DNA from: Bacteroidota bacterium
Lineage (GTDB): Bacteria > Bacteroidota > Bacteroidia > Chitinophagales > Chitinophagaceae
Assembly: GCA_016868775.1 (NCBI GenBank)
Contig: VGFT01000003.1
Span: 248,001-312,000 of the forward strand
Direction: 5' to 3'
DNA length: 64,000 nucleotides
Both the position numbers and the translations under genes were made by a program. Shown one piece after another: positions 47,436-56,600 of the stretch. Positions within the stretch are counted from its first letter, which is position 1; each line of letters opens with the position of its first letter. Under the pieces are notes generated by a model. That model made no database searches. It was not told the DNA's origin and saw nothing but the letters and a program-made list of their open reading frames with translations.

Positions 47436-49135
47436 TGCCTCCCCTGCTTTCCATAGAAAATCTCCGCATTCGCTTCGCCGAGGGATCCTCCTCTGTTCCG
47501 GCGGTTCATTCCCTAAGCCTGTCAATCGAAGCGGGTGCATTTCTGGGCTTAGTGGGTGAATCCGGTTCGGGCAAATCCGTAACCGCGCTTTCGATTCTGC
47601 AACTGCTTCCCCAATCGGCCGCGGTTCAAATTACAGGGAAGATTTTTTTTTATGACGGGCAAAAAGATCCGGTCGATTTGCTTTCCCTCCCCAACCCAAT
47701 CATGAACACCCTGCGCGGCAAACGCATCGGCATGGTTTTCCAAGAGCCCATGACCGCGCTAAACCCCTTGCTCCCCGCGGGAGAACAGATCGCAGAGGTA
47801 TTGCAAAAACATAAATCGATTTCCCGAAGCGCCGCACAACAAGAAACCCTGAAGTGGATGGAGCGGGTGCAGCTCCCCGATCCCGCCGCCCTGTACCATC
47901 GGTATCCGCACCAATTGAGCGGGGGACAAAAACAACGCATCCTGATCGCCGCAGCGATCTGCTGCGGTCCCAACCTCCTGATCTGTGATGAACCCACCAC
48001 CGCACTCGACGTAACCGTCCAAAAAGAAATCATGGAACTGATCCGTGAAGAACAGAAACGAACCGGCATGGCCGTGCTGTTCATCAGTCACGATCTCGCC
48101 TTGGTAAGCCAGTACGCCGATCAAGTGGCGGTGCTCTACAAAGGCGAATTGATGGAGCTGGGCAACAATCCGGTGATCTTCCAAAAACCCGCTCATCCAT
48201 ATACCCAAGCCCTGATCGCCTGCCGACCCGCCGCACACCGAAAAGGACAACGACTTCCCCTGGTCAGTGATTTTTTATCTCCCAATACCAACAGCCAAAC
48301 ACCCACCCCCAGCAGTACCCCTCTTCCGCTGGCGAAAGAGAAATTTCTTGAAGTAGATTCACTGGATCTTGGCTATGCAACCCATAAAAACTGGGGGGCG
48401 TCAAAGACTACTTTTCACCGCGTTGTGCGATCGGTGAGTTTTGATATTCGGAAAGGAGAAATGTTGGGACTGGTTGGTGAGTCCGGTTCGGGAAAATCTA
48501 CGTTGGGAAGGGCGATGCTGGGACTGATCAAGCCTCTGGGCGGATCGATCTGGTACCAACAAACGAATCTGGCCAAGATTGCGGCCAACAAATGGCCCTT
48601 AAAAAGAAATCAGTTGCAATTAGTTTTTCAGGATCCATACGCTTCCCTCAATCCCCGAATGACCATTGGCGAAGCGATCGGAGAACCCCTGCGCATTCAT
48701 GGAAAGGTCAAACATAAATCCGACGAAAAAAAACAGGTACAGGATTGGCTGGAAAGAGTACAGCTGAATCGAGCACACTACAACCGATATCCGCATGAGT
48801 TCAGCGGCGGACAAAGACAACGGATCGTGATCGCACGTGCCCTCGCCCTCGAGCCTTCGTTCGTAGTATGTGATGAATCGGTCTCGGCACTCGACGTGAG
48901 CATTCAAGCTCAAGTACTGAACCTGCTGAACGATCTTCGAAGAGCGCTTGGATTTACTTGCCTATTCATTTCACACGACCTGAGCGTGGTTCGCTACTTA
49001 TGCGACCGAATGATCGTGCTCAAGGAAGGCCAGCTCGTAGAGGCCGGTCCAACCGAACAGGTCTGCACCGCCCCGCAAGACCCTTATACCCAGAATCTTC
49101 TGCAAGCCATTCCCCAACTAGAATCAGGGATGTAA
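47435..49135 (+). CDS. Double ATPase of a dipeptide/oligopeptide ABC importer
   Basis: A 566-residue fusion of two ATP-binding domains, like YejF or GsiA (DppD-DppF). The first half has Walker A GESGSGKSVT, signature LSGGQKQR and Walker B LLICDEPTTALD. The second has GESGSGKSTLG, FSGGQRQR and FVVCDESVSALD. Each is followed by an oligopeptide-transporter C-terminal part (HPYTQALIA, DPYTQNLL). It powers uptake of peptides or similar solutes; the permeases and binding protein are not in the window. Overlaps the preceding lipoprotein gene by one base. Confidence 0.93.
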   Translation: MPPLLSIENLRIRFAEGSSSVPAVHSLSLSIEAGAFLGLVGESGSGKSVTALSILQLLPQSAAVQITGKIFFYDGQKDPVDLLSLPNPIMNTLRGKRIGMVFQEPMTALNPLLPAGEQIAEVLQKHKSISRSAAQQETLKWMERVQLPDPAALYHRYPHQLSGGQKQRILIAAAICCGPNLLICDEPTTALDVTVQKEIMELIREEQKRTGMAVLFISHDLALVSQYADQVAVLYKGELMELGNNPVIFQKPAHPYTQALIACRPAAHRKGQRLPLVSDFLSPNTNSQTPTPSSTPLPLAKEKFLEVDSLDLGYATHKNWGASKTTFHRVVRSVSFDIRKGEMLGLVGESGSGKSTLGRAMLGLIKPLGGSIWYQQTNLAKIAANKWPLKRNQLQLVFQDPYASLNPRMTIGEAIGEPLRIHGKVKHKSDEKKQVQDWLERVQLNRAHYNRYPHEFSGGQRQRIVIARALALEPSFVVCDESVSALDVSIQAQVLNLLNDLRRALGFTCLFISHDLSVVRYLCDRMIVLKEGQLVEAGPTEQVCTAPQDPYTQNLLQAIPQLESGM

Positions 49136-49162
49136 AAGGTGACGAAAGTCAGCCAAATCCCT

Positions 49163-49170
49163 TAACTTTG
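49163..49170 (+). promoter_or_regulatory. -7 box TAACTTTG for queA
   Basis: Exact TAnnTTTG match, leaving a leader of about 100 bases before queA. Confidence 0.55.
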
Positions 49171-49176
49171 CACACT

Positions 49177-49275
49177 TTTCATTCACGAAGACCCCACCGG
49201 CGCCGTAAGGCCGGAAGGATCTCGGACCGGACGTTTGCCCGTGAGGTGTCGTGAACCCGCTTCAACGCTCAAACC
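49177..49275 (+). other. GC-rich, possibly structured queA leader
   Basis: Much longer than the other leaders here and GC-rich. CCGGC (49187 region) can pair with GCCGG after an eight-base loop, and GAC/ACC near the start can pair with GGTGTC near 49245. It does not match a preQ1 riboswitch pattern that I know. Structure and function are untested. Confidence 0.35.
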
Positions 49276-50325
49276 ATGAAACTATCTCAATTCCGGTTCG
49301 ATCTGCCCCTGAACCTCATTGCCCAAACGCCGGCAAAAAAACGAGAGGATGCTCGCCTGATGGTCGTCCATCGCCACACCGGCGTCATCGAAAACAAACA
49401 TTTTCGGGATATCCTGGAATATTTTGATGACAAAGACTGTTTTGTCGTCAACAATACCAAAGTCTTCCCCGCCCGGATGTATGGCCGCAAAGAAAAGACC
49501 GGCGCCAAGATTGAAGTATTCCTGCTCCGGGAACTCAACCGCCCGAATCGTTTGTGGGACGTGATTGTTGACCCCGCCCGTAAGATCCGCGTGGGCAACA
49601 AACTTTATTTTGGCGACAACGAGGACCTGGTCGCTGAAGTCATCGACAACACCACCAGCCGGGGACGAACCATTCGCTTTCTTTGGGAAGACTCGGAAGA
49701 ATCTTTCCGAGCCCAATTGGAAAAGTTAGGAGAGACTCCGCTGCCCAAATACATCAAGCGCAAACCGGACGAAGAAGATAAAGAGCGGTATCAAACCGTT
49801 TATGCCAAACACGAAGGGGCTGTGGCTGCGCCGACGGCCGGACTGCATTTCAGCAAAGAGTTGATTAAACGACTCGAGATCAAAGGCATTCGCTTTGCCG
49901 AGGTTACCTTACACACGGGATTGGGAACGTTTCGCCCCATCGAAGTAGAAGACCTCAGCAAACACAAAATGGATGCAGAGTATTATCACATCGATGAGTC
50001 CGCCTGCGCCATTGTGAACCGCGCCAAGGAATACGGACACCGTATTTGCTCGGTCGGTACGACTACGATGCGCGCCATGGAATCTTCCTTTACCGCTCAA
50101 AAAATGATGAAGCCTTCCGAGGGATGGACCAACACGTTCATCCATCCGCCCTACGATTTCAACATAGCAGATGCACTGGTCACCAATTTCCACCTGCCCA
50201 AAACCAGTCTGCTAATCATGACCTGCGCCTTTGCCGGGTATGAGCTGACGATGGAAGCGTATAAAAAAGCGATCAAGGATAAATATCGCTTCTTCAGTTA
50301 CGGAGACGCGATGCTGGTCATCTAA
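49276..50325 (+). CDS. queA: S-adenosylmethionine:tRNA ribosyltransferase-isomerase
   Basis: A 349-residue enzyme that adds epoxyqueuosine's cyclopentene ring from SAM onto preQ1 in t[59 protein letters not shown] and the C-terminal LPKTSLLIM are diagnostic. Normal length. It has a -7 box and a long leader, and ends in a terminator. Confidence 0.96.
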   Translation: MKLSQFRFDLPLNLIAQTPAKKREDARLMVVHRHTGVIENKHFRDILEYFDDKDCFVVNNTKVFPARMYGRKEKTGAKIEVFLLRELNRPNRLWDVIVDPARKIRVGNKLYFGDNEDLVAEVIDNTTSRGRTIRFLWEDSEESFRAQLEKLGETPLPKYIKRKPDEEDKERYQTVYAKHEGAVAAPTAGLHFSKELIKRLEIKGIRFAEVTLHTGLGTFRPIEVEDLSKHKMDAEYYHIDESACAIVNRAKEYGHRICSVGTTTMRAMESSFTAQKMMKPSEGWTNTFIHPPYDFNIADALVTNFHLPKTSLLIMTCAFAGYELTMEAYKKAIKDKYRFFSYGDAMLVI

Positions 50326-50338
50326 AAAAACAAATTTC

Positions 50339-50369
50339 AAAAGCCCCGAAACTTTTCGGGGGTTTTTTA
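50339..50369 (+). terminator. Terminator of queA
   Basis: AGCCCCGAAA pairs with TTTTCGGGGGT, followed by TTTTTT. Confidence 0.85.
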
Positions 50370-50385
50370 TTGAGCTGATCCAGTC

Positions 50386-51471
50386 TTACGGCAAGTCCGG
50401 TAAACCCAACCGGCTGGCAAGTGCATTTAACTCCTCAACGATTCCGGTGGACAAGGGGATGCCCTTTTGGCGACGAGCCTGTTCCGCTTCTCGCTCCGGA
50501 TCCCCCGGTACCAGAACATGTTGACCGGGACGAATGGGCTGAGCCGCGCGAAACCCACGGATCCATTGGTCCATGTGCAATTTATACTCCTCTACCGAAC
50601 GAAATGCATCTACGCGCATCGCACCTATAAAATGACCGATTCCTTTTCCGGGTTGTTGAACGGGCATGGGCACATAGGCCGGAAAGGGAGGAACCCAGGG
50701 TGCATAATTGGCCCCACTCAACAAGGCGGAGAAAAGATCCACGATCGCGCCCAATGCATAGCCCTTGTGCGAGCCGTGATCCCGATCGCCTCCCAGGGGC
50801 AACAAGGCCCCACCCGATTTCAAAATATTGGGGTCGGTGGTGGAATTTCCTTCTGCGTCTTGTACCCAACCCGTGGGTGCGGCTGAATTTTTTCGTTGCA
50901 GGATCTCCAATTTTCCGTTGGCGGCCGTAGTGGTGGCAAGGTCTGCCACAAAAGGCGGTTCTTCTCCAGCGGGTGCGGCCACGCAAATGGGATTGGTACC
51001 AAGCAAGCGGTCTTTCGAAAAGGTGGGGGCAACGAGGGGACTTGCATTGGTCATCGCCCAACCGATCATGTCATCTTCCAATGCCTGCATTGCATGAAAA
51101 GCCGCAATGCCAAAATGATTGCTGTTTTGTACGCTTACCCATCCGGTACCAACTTGTTTGGCATTTTCTCGGGCTATGTCCATCGCACGCGAGGCCACGA
51201 TCAACCCCAATCCCCGGTCGCCGTCAATAACCGCCGTGGAGGGGGTTTGATGAATCACTCGTATATCCGGCGTGGCATTCACCCGCCCTACTTCCCAAAG
51301 CCGGATGTATCCGCTCAGCCGCGCCACGCCGTGCGAATCAATGCCGCGCAGATCGGCTGCCAGCAAGGCACGGGTGGCCAAGGCTGTGTCATCGGCGTTG
51401 CATCCGATGTGCCTGAACACCGACCGGGTGAAATCCGTCAATTGATCATAGGAAATCAGATGATCACTCAT
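50386..51471 (-). CDS. Malate/L-lactate dehydrogenase family (Ldh2/MDH2) oxidoreductase
   Basis: A 361-residue NAD(P)-dependent 2-hydroxyacid or ureidoglycolate dehydrogenase-type protein. The substrate motif RGIDSHGVARL, the NSNHFGIAAFH region and GTNPICVAAP are typical. HGSHKGYALG is also conserved. The physiological substrate is unknown; relatives act on malate, lactate, sulfolactate or ureidoglycolate. The predicted mRNA is nearly leaderless (-7 box at 51476-51483). Convergent with queA. Confidence 0.9.
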   Translation of the reverse strand: MSDHLISYDQLTDFTRSVFRHIGCNADDTALATRALLAADLRGIDSHGVARLSGYIRLWEVGRVNATPDIRVIHQTPSTAVIDGDRGLGLIVASRAMDIARENAKQVGTGWVSVQNSNHFGIAAFHAMQALEDDMIGWAMTNASPLVAPTFSKDRLLGTNPICVAAPAGEEPPFVADLATTTAANGKLEILQRKNSAAPTGWVQDAEGNSTTDPNILKSGGALLPLGGDRDHGSHKGYALGAIVDLFSALLSGANYAPWVPPFPAYVPMPVQQPGKGIGHFIGAMRVDAFRSVEEYKLHMDQWIRGFRAAQPIRPGQHVLVPGDPEREAEQARRQKGIPLSTGIVEELNALASRLGLPDLP

Positions 51472-51475
51472 TTCG

Positions 51476-51483
51476 CAAAATTA
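51476..51483 (-). promoter_or_regulatory. -7 box TAATTTTG for the Ldh-family gene
   Basis: Exact TAnnTTTG match ending four bases before the ATG at 51471. Confidence 0.5.
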
Positions 51484-51513
51484 ACCGGATGCGCGGAGGT
51501 TCAACCAGGAAAA

Positions 51514-51540
51514 ACAAAAAAGCCCCCGAAGGGGCTTTAG
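51514..51540 (-). terminator. Terminator of ssb
   Basis: AAAGCCCC pairs with GGGGCTTT around a tiny loop, with a T-run in the minus orientation. Confidence 0.8.
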
Positions 51541-51557
51541 GACAATATGGATCTTCC

Positions 51558-51974
51558 TTAGAACGGAAGATCATCGATCTGATCGTTGGCAGAGGAAGCG
51601 GGCGCAGCACTCAGCGAGGTGGCTGCTGCCGGGTTGCTATTGGAAGCAGATTGATCGCCGCGACCGCCCAGCAATTGCACATCGCGTACCCGAAGAGAGA
51701 GGGATGCGCCGGGCGTACCGTCGTTGCGCTGGAAGGAACGGGCTTCGGGCTGTCCCTCTACATAAACCTGCTTTCCTTTTGTCAGATACTGGGAGAGGTT
51801 GGTGCGGTCGGTCCAATACGCACAATCTACCCAAATAGTCTTTTCTTGTTGATTTCCCTGGCTATCTCGAAAACGCTCCGTGTGTGCCACGGTGAAATTG
51901 ATTACGTTTTTTCCGTTGACGGTGTTCACCACACAGTCTTTCCCCAGGTTGCCGATGACTTGCATTTTGATCAT
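51558..51974 (-). CDS. ssb: Single-stranded DNA-binding protein
   Basis: A 138-residue SSB. The OB-fold core is intact (IGNLGKDCVV, FTVAHTERF, TIWVDCAYW, KGKQVYVEG). A short Ser/Ala-rich linker follows, and the C-terminal tip is the conserved acidic DDLPF that recruits replication and repair proteins. Followed by a terminator. Confidence 0.96.
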   Translation of the reverse strand: MIKMQVIGNLGKDCVVNTVNGKNVINFTVAHTERFRDSQGNQQEKTIWVDCAYWTDRTNLSQYLTKGKQVYVEGQPEARSFQRNDGTPGASLSLRVRDVQLLGGRGDQSASNSNPAAATSLSAAPASSANDQIDDLPF

Positions 51975-52047
51975 AGTACTCTGTTTTAATTCGTAAATAA
52001 AATTTTTGGACGACGAATATAGGGCTTTTCAGCGCAAGACCCTTGCG

Positions 52048-54591
52048 TTATTCTTCTGTCCGGGCACTTCCCAACTCGATCAGCTTTCCAAAGAAAATCG
52101 CATTCAGCAAGAGCTTGCTTCCCCCCAGCCAGTAGGCCCGTAGATTGGGATTGTCGGCCATATGGATCATTCGACCTTGACCTAGGGCCGTCACCAGCAC
52201 GGCGGCTCCCCCTTGTACAGCCTCCAGATTTTCCCTGCTCATCCAACCACTTTGCAGCGGATTGGCCGTATAGAGGTAAGGCGTTCCAAATGGATTGCGG
52301 CTTTTTTCCAGAAACACCCGGTTGGCCTTGAACAGACTAACCGTCGGCGTCGTGTAGCCAAAACTCAACGGATGGGTGGGGTCCATCTTGGCCTCCAGGA
52401 TCGCGCCCCGCATTTGCTGTGCCCCTTCCAATTGCTCGCGACTTGCATAGGACAACCATTGGGTGCTGTCGACTCCCGAGCGGGAGCGTTTAAATTTCAA
52501 CTCTGCCAAACCCGCCTGCTGCGCCCACTGATTGCCTTCTTCCGTCAAGATCAACGTACCCCCTGCTTGTACCCAAGATCTCATCTTATCCTTGTTCAAG
52601 TCAGCATAGCTACCGCCGACTAAGATCAGCGTGTTGTACTTGCTCACATCAACCCGGTTGAACTGTGCGATTTCCAATAAGGTCAGTCGCATTCCCATCC
52701 GCTGATCCATCAGGTGCCACACTTCACCGGCATCGGTGGCATTGACACCTGTACCAACCAACAGCGCCACCGAAGGCCTGTTCAAAGTCACAAGCCTGCT
52801 GCTTCCCAGATCTGATCCGGCTTCAGAAAGTCCACTGCGAACAGCAAATACAGAAATTCCAAACTGTTTGACCCAGACATTCAATTGCTCAAATAATTTA
52901 TCGGCTCCAACCGATTGCAACCCCACGGGCACCAGCAATGTACCCGCCTGATAGGTGCGACCCTCCGCAGTGAACGAGCCCGTAGCGGCCTTTACCAACC
53001 ACCCGGCCCGATGCATCTCGTTCAAGGCAGCCGGTGCATGCAGATCCGTCCACCGAATTAAATATGCATACTCCGAACGACCGCCCTCGATGCCGACGGG
53101 AGCGTTTAAACCTTTCATCTCCCGGGTGGCCGGAATTACATTGAGCTCTTTACATGGGATGCCAAATGCCAAGGGCATGGTCCAAGCCGTGATGTCGTAG
53201 AACAAACTATCGCGGTAGCTCCGATTCCGCTCGAAGAGCGTACGGATCAAACTGTGTTGAGGCTGATTCAGAGAAACCACATAAGATGTTTGTGTGGGAA
53301 ATTCGGGACATGCTTTGTTATCGCTCAATGAACGCACCTCGATCTGATGACGTTGCAACATTTCCAAAAAGATCTGTACCCGGGCCGGGTCTTCCGGATC
53401 TCCAAATACATAGGACTTGACCGGATAAACAGCTGCTCTGTTCGCCGCCTCCTGATAAAAACGACGTTGATACTCGAGCAATTCAGTTCGCAGCTGCAAC
53501 CCTCCCTGCAGCGTAGAAAGCGCTGTTACAAATTGATTGCGTATGGTGAAGGGAAAGGTCAGCAAGCCGTTGGAAGTTTGTTGTCCGCTCCCCCGCGAAG
53601 AGGCTTGTTCAAATAAAATACCAATCGAACCATTTATATCGGGATAGGTGGAACCTTTCCCATAGTAGAAATCATCGTAATTCTCTTTGGTGAAATACAA
53701 GGAACCGATCCGATCCAACGCAGCGGCATGGAAGGTTGCCAATTTATTTGTGAGCTCTTGGTTCACGGGTGGCGTAAGCGGATTGACCCGGGAAGGAACC
53801 CCCGGCTGAAAAAAGAAACTGGCATCACTCCCTTGCTCATGATGATCGGTAAGAATGTTGGGCTTCCACTGATGAAACCAACGCAAGCGATTCTGACTCT
53901 CGACCAACTGAGCGGGCAACCAATCGCGATTCAAATCAAACCAATAGTGGTTGAATCGACCACCTGGCCACACTTCATTGTACTCGCGGGTATTGGGGTC
54001 GGAAACTAGGTTCTTGCTTTTGTGCTGGTTGGTCCAGGTAGAGAACCGTTGCAACCCATCCGGATTGAAAGATGGATCCAACAAAATGACTAAGCTATCC
54101 AACATCGTCTCGATTGCCGCCCCCTGCGCAGCCGCCAAATGATAGGCAGTCAGCAACGAGGCATTGGCACCACTGGGCTCATTGCCATGAATAGAGTGCC
54201 CGATCCAAAGAACAGCCGGCATCTCGCGCATGTTCAACGAGGCGGAACGAGTTGGATCCGTGAGCTGCACATGTTGGGTCCGGATCTGCTCCAAACGAGC
54301 ATGGTTGCGAGGCGACGTGATGATCAGCATCACCTGGGGGCGGTTCTCGTAGGTTCGCCCCATATCCACCAATTGAATTCGTTGCGGTACCGCTTTAGAC
54401 AGCGCTTGCATATACATCACCAACCGGTCATGTGTAACATGCCACTCTCCTACCTCATGATAAATGACATCAGCCGGCTTGGGTACCGCGGGGTCATAGG
54501 TAACGCCAGCAGGCAAATAATAACTCAAGTCCTGGGCCACCGACGAGTAGCCCAGTAAGCAAAACAGCAATCGCAATATGATCGATTTCAT
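52048..54591 (-). CDS. Secreted M14-family zinc carboxypeptidase
   Basis: An 847-residue exported protein with signal peptide (cleavage near GYSSVAQ). The zinc ligands are visible as HxxE in GHSIHGNEPSG and a later His in FNHYWFDLNRDW. The catalytic Glu is in GILFEQASSRG. The C-terminal half resembles the glutamine-amidotransferase-like domain seen in other large Bacteroidota M14 proteins (VDVSKYNTLILVGG, GGTLILTEEGNQWA). It probably trims peptides in the periplasm or outside. The start is at 54591 (MKSIILRLL). Divergent from mnmA. Confidence 0.9.
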   Translation of the reverse strand: MKSIILRLLFCLLGYSSVAQDLSYYLPAGVTYDPAVPKPADVIYHEVGEWHVTHDRLVMYMQALSKAVPQRIQLVDMGRTYENRPQVMLIITSPRNHARLEQIRTQHVQLTDPTRSASLNMREMPAVLWIGHSIHGNEPSGANASLLTAYHLAAAQGAAIETMLDSLVILLDPSFNPDGLQRFSTWTNQHKSKNLVSDPNTREYNEVWPGGRFNHYWFDLNRDWLPAQLVESQNRLRWFHQWKPNILTDHHEQGSDASFFFQPGVPSRVNPLTPPVNQELTNKLATFHAAALDRIGSLYFTKENYDDFYYGKGSTYPDINGSIGILFEQASSRGSGQQTSNGLLTFPFTIRNQFVTALSTLQGGLQLRTELLEYQRRFYQEAANRAAVYPVKSYVFGDPEDPARVQIFLEMLQRHQIEVRSLSDNKACPEFPTQTSYVVSLNQPQHSLIRTLFERNRSYRDSLFYDITAWTMPLAFGIPCKELNVIPATREMKGLNAPVGIEGGRSEYAYLIRWTDLHAPAALNEMHRAGWLVKAATGSFTAEGRTYQAGTLLVPVGLQSVGADKLFEQLNVWVKQFGISVFAVRSGLSEAGSDLGSSRLVTLNRPSVALLVGTGVNATDAGEVWHLMDQRMGMRLTLLEIAQFNRVDVSKYNTLILVGGSYADLNKDKMRSWVQAGGTLILTEEGNQWAQQAGLAELKFKRSRSGVDSTQWLSYASREQLEGAQQMRGAILEAKMDPTHPLSFGYTTPTVSLFKANRVFLEKSRNPFGTPYLYTANPLQSGWMSRENLEAVQGGAAVLVTALGQGRMIHMADNPNLRAYWLGGSKLLLNAIFFGKLIELGSARTEE

Positions 54592-54640
54592 AGCAATAAT
54601 TGAAGTGTGAAAGTTAGCCAATTAGAGGGCACTTCGCTCG

Positions 54641-54648
54641 TATCTTTG
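54641..54648 (+). promoter_or_regulatory. -7 box TATCTTTG for mnmA
   Basis: Exact TAnnTTTG match 22 bases before the mnmA ATG. Confidence 0.6.
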
Positions 54649-54670
54649 CCCCGCGTTATACACAGCACAC

Positions 54671-55771
54671 ATGAGTAAGCAGGGAAAAGTTTTGGTCGCC
54701 ATGAGCGGCGGGATCGACAGCACGGTCACCGCCCTGATGCTGCACGCCCAAGGCTATGAGGTGGTGGGAATTACGATGAAGACCTGGGACTATGCCTCCA
54801 GCGGAGGCAGTAAAAAAGAGACCGGCTGTTGCAACCTCGACTCCTTCAACGATGCGCGTCAGGCCGCCGTGGAGCATGGTTTCGCGCATTACATTCTGGA
54901 TATCCGGGAAGAATTCGGCGATTTTGTGATCGAGAACTTTGTGGATGAGTACCTGGCCGGACGCACCCCCAACCCCTGCGTACTCTGCAACACCCACATC
55001 AAATGGCGCGCCCTGCTAAAACGCGCCGATGCCCTGGGTTGTGAATTCATCGCCACCGGCCACTATGCCAAGATCAAACAACACGAGAACGGACGCTTCG
55101 GAATCTCCAAAGCGATCGATCATACGAAAGACCAGAGTTATGTGCTGTGGGGATTGCAACAAGACCTGCTGTGCCGAACCCTGCTTCCCCTCGGGCCCTA
55201 TAAAAAAACCGAGATCCGTCAGATGGCACATGATTTTGGTTACCCCGAACTGGCCAAGAAAAATGAGAGCTACGAGATTTGCTTTGTGCCCGATAACGAT
55301 TACCGAGGTTTTTTAAAAAGAAATGTAGACGGACTGGAAGCGCGGGTCGACGGCGGAAATTTCATTGACAAAACCGGAAACGTTCTTGGCAAACACCAAG
55401 GCTATCCGTTCTATACAATCGGACAACGAAAAGGATTGATCGCCCTCGGCAAACCGATGTTTGTCACCCACATCGACCCCGAAAAAAATACCGTTACCCT
55501 TGGCGACGAATCCGATCTGGATGCCAGCGAGATGACCGTAGCCAAATTAAATTGGATCAAATACGAAGAGGCACCCGACCAAGCAATCGTCACCACCAAA
55601 ATCCGATACAAAGATGCGGGAGCCCTCTCGGTGATTTCCCCCCAAGCGAACCAAGTGGGTGTTCGATTCTTTCACCCCGTGAAAGGGATCGCCCCCGGAC
55701 AAAGCGCTGTGTTCTATGAAGAAGCCGATGTGATCGGAGGCGGCATCATCCAGCGCATGGACAATCCATAA
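54671..55771 (+). CDS. mnmA: tRNA-specific 2-thiouridylase MnmA
   Basis: A 366-residue enzyme that puts sulfur on U34 of Lys, Glu and Gln tRNAs. PP-loop VAMSGGIDSTVTALM, catalytic Cys in NPCVLCN and persulfide Cys in SYEICFVPD are present. FYTIGQRKGL starts the central domain. Normal length. Confidence 0.97.
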   Translation: MSKQGKVLVAMSGGIDSTVTALMLHAQGYEVVGITMKTWDYASSGGSKKETGCCNLDSFNDARQAAVEHGFAHYILDIREEFGDFVIENFVDEYLAGRTPNPCVLCNTHIKWRALLKRADALGCEFIATGHYAKIKQHENGRFGISKAIDHTKDQSYVLWGLQQDLLCRTLLPLGPYKKTEIRQMAHDFGYPELAKKNESYEICFVPDNDYRGFLKRNVDGLEARVDGGNFIDKTGNVLGKHQGYPFYTIGQRKGLIALGKPMFVTHIDPEKNTVTLGDESDLDASEMTVAKLNWIKYEEAPDQAIVTTKIRYKDAGALSVISPQANQVGVRFFHPVKGIAPGQSAVFYEEADVIGGGIIQRMDNP

Positions 55772-55827
55772 GCACGCCCCAAACCGACACATTCCGTAAC
55801 TTAGTAAACGGATCGATACCTGATTCC

Positions 55828-56595
55828 ATGAAAACCACTCGTATTCCCGTCTTTCTGATGGTTGGCCTGCTGGCCGCATTAAATTCCTGCTCGGGAAAAA
55901 AAGAAATACTCACCTTATCCGAAATCACGGACTACGCTCCGCTGACCGTCGGAAAATACATTACCTACCGAGTTGATTCGTTGGTGTTCCCCAATTTTGG
56001 AAGAAGCATAGAGATCCGCAAATACCAGATCAAACATGTGATCGATGCCGTATTTACAGACGGAATGGGACGACCCTCCTACCGAATTCTTCGCTATCAA
56101 ACCGATTCCACCGCCAGCAGACCTTGGCAACCCAATGGAACCTATTATATTACTCCCTCGAGTGATCAACTCGAAGTAGTGGAGGACAATCTTCGTGTCC
56201 TCAAATTGCATCAACCTCTTCGAGCCGACAATACCTGGAAAGGAAATCGCTTTCTTCCCTCGGATACGCATGAACCCCTGTACAACTTTAGCAACGACGA
56301 CGACATGGCGAATTGGGAATTTAAGATCGAAGGTGCCCCAGCCACGTTCACCTACCGCCGAAGGACCTATAACAATGTATTGTCGGTTGAAGCGGTGAAC
56401 GATATACTCAATGTACCCATTACCAATACCAATGTATTTGCTTCCTACTCCCGCTCGGTTGAGAAATTTGCCAAGAACATCGGATTGGTATATCGCCAAC
56501 ACGAGCTATGGGAACATCAAACCAATACCGGTGGCAGTGGCGGCCCCTATAAAGTCGGATTTGGCATCACACAGTGGATGATCGACCACAACTAA
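55828..56595 (+). CDS. Putative lipoprotein of unknown function
   Basis: A 255-residue protein with a lipoprotein signal (AALNSC then S). The mature part is mostly beta-strand by pattern, with YAPLTVGKYITYRVDS near the N-terminus, a common opening in uncharacterised Bacteroidota lipoproteins. No catalytic motif is seen. It lies between mnmA and the S8 protease in the same direction. Confidence 0.8.
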   Translation: MKTTRIPVFLMVGLLAALNSCSGKKEILTLSEITDYAPLTVGKYITYRVDSLVFPNFGRSIEIRKYQIKHVIDAVFTDGMGRPSYRILRYQTDSTASRPWQPNGTYYITPSSDQLEVVEDNLRVLKLHQPLRADNTWKGNRFLPSDTHEPLYNFSNDDDMANWEFKIEGAPATFTYRRRTYNNVLSVEAVNDILNVPITNTNVFASYSRSVEKFAKNIGLVYRQHELWEHQTNTGGSGGPYKVGFGITQWMIDHN

Positions 56596-56600
56596 TCCGC

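Noticed and set aside
49177-49275. preQ1 riboswitch before queA
   Set aside because: The leader lacks the short stem and A-rich tail pseudoknot of known preQ1 classes as far as I can judge by eye; kept only as an unclassified structured leader.
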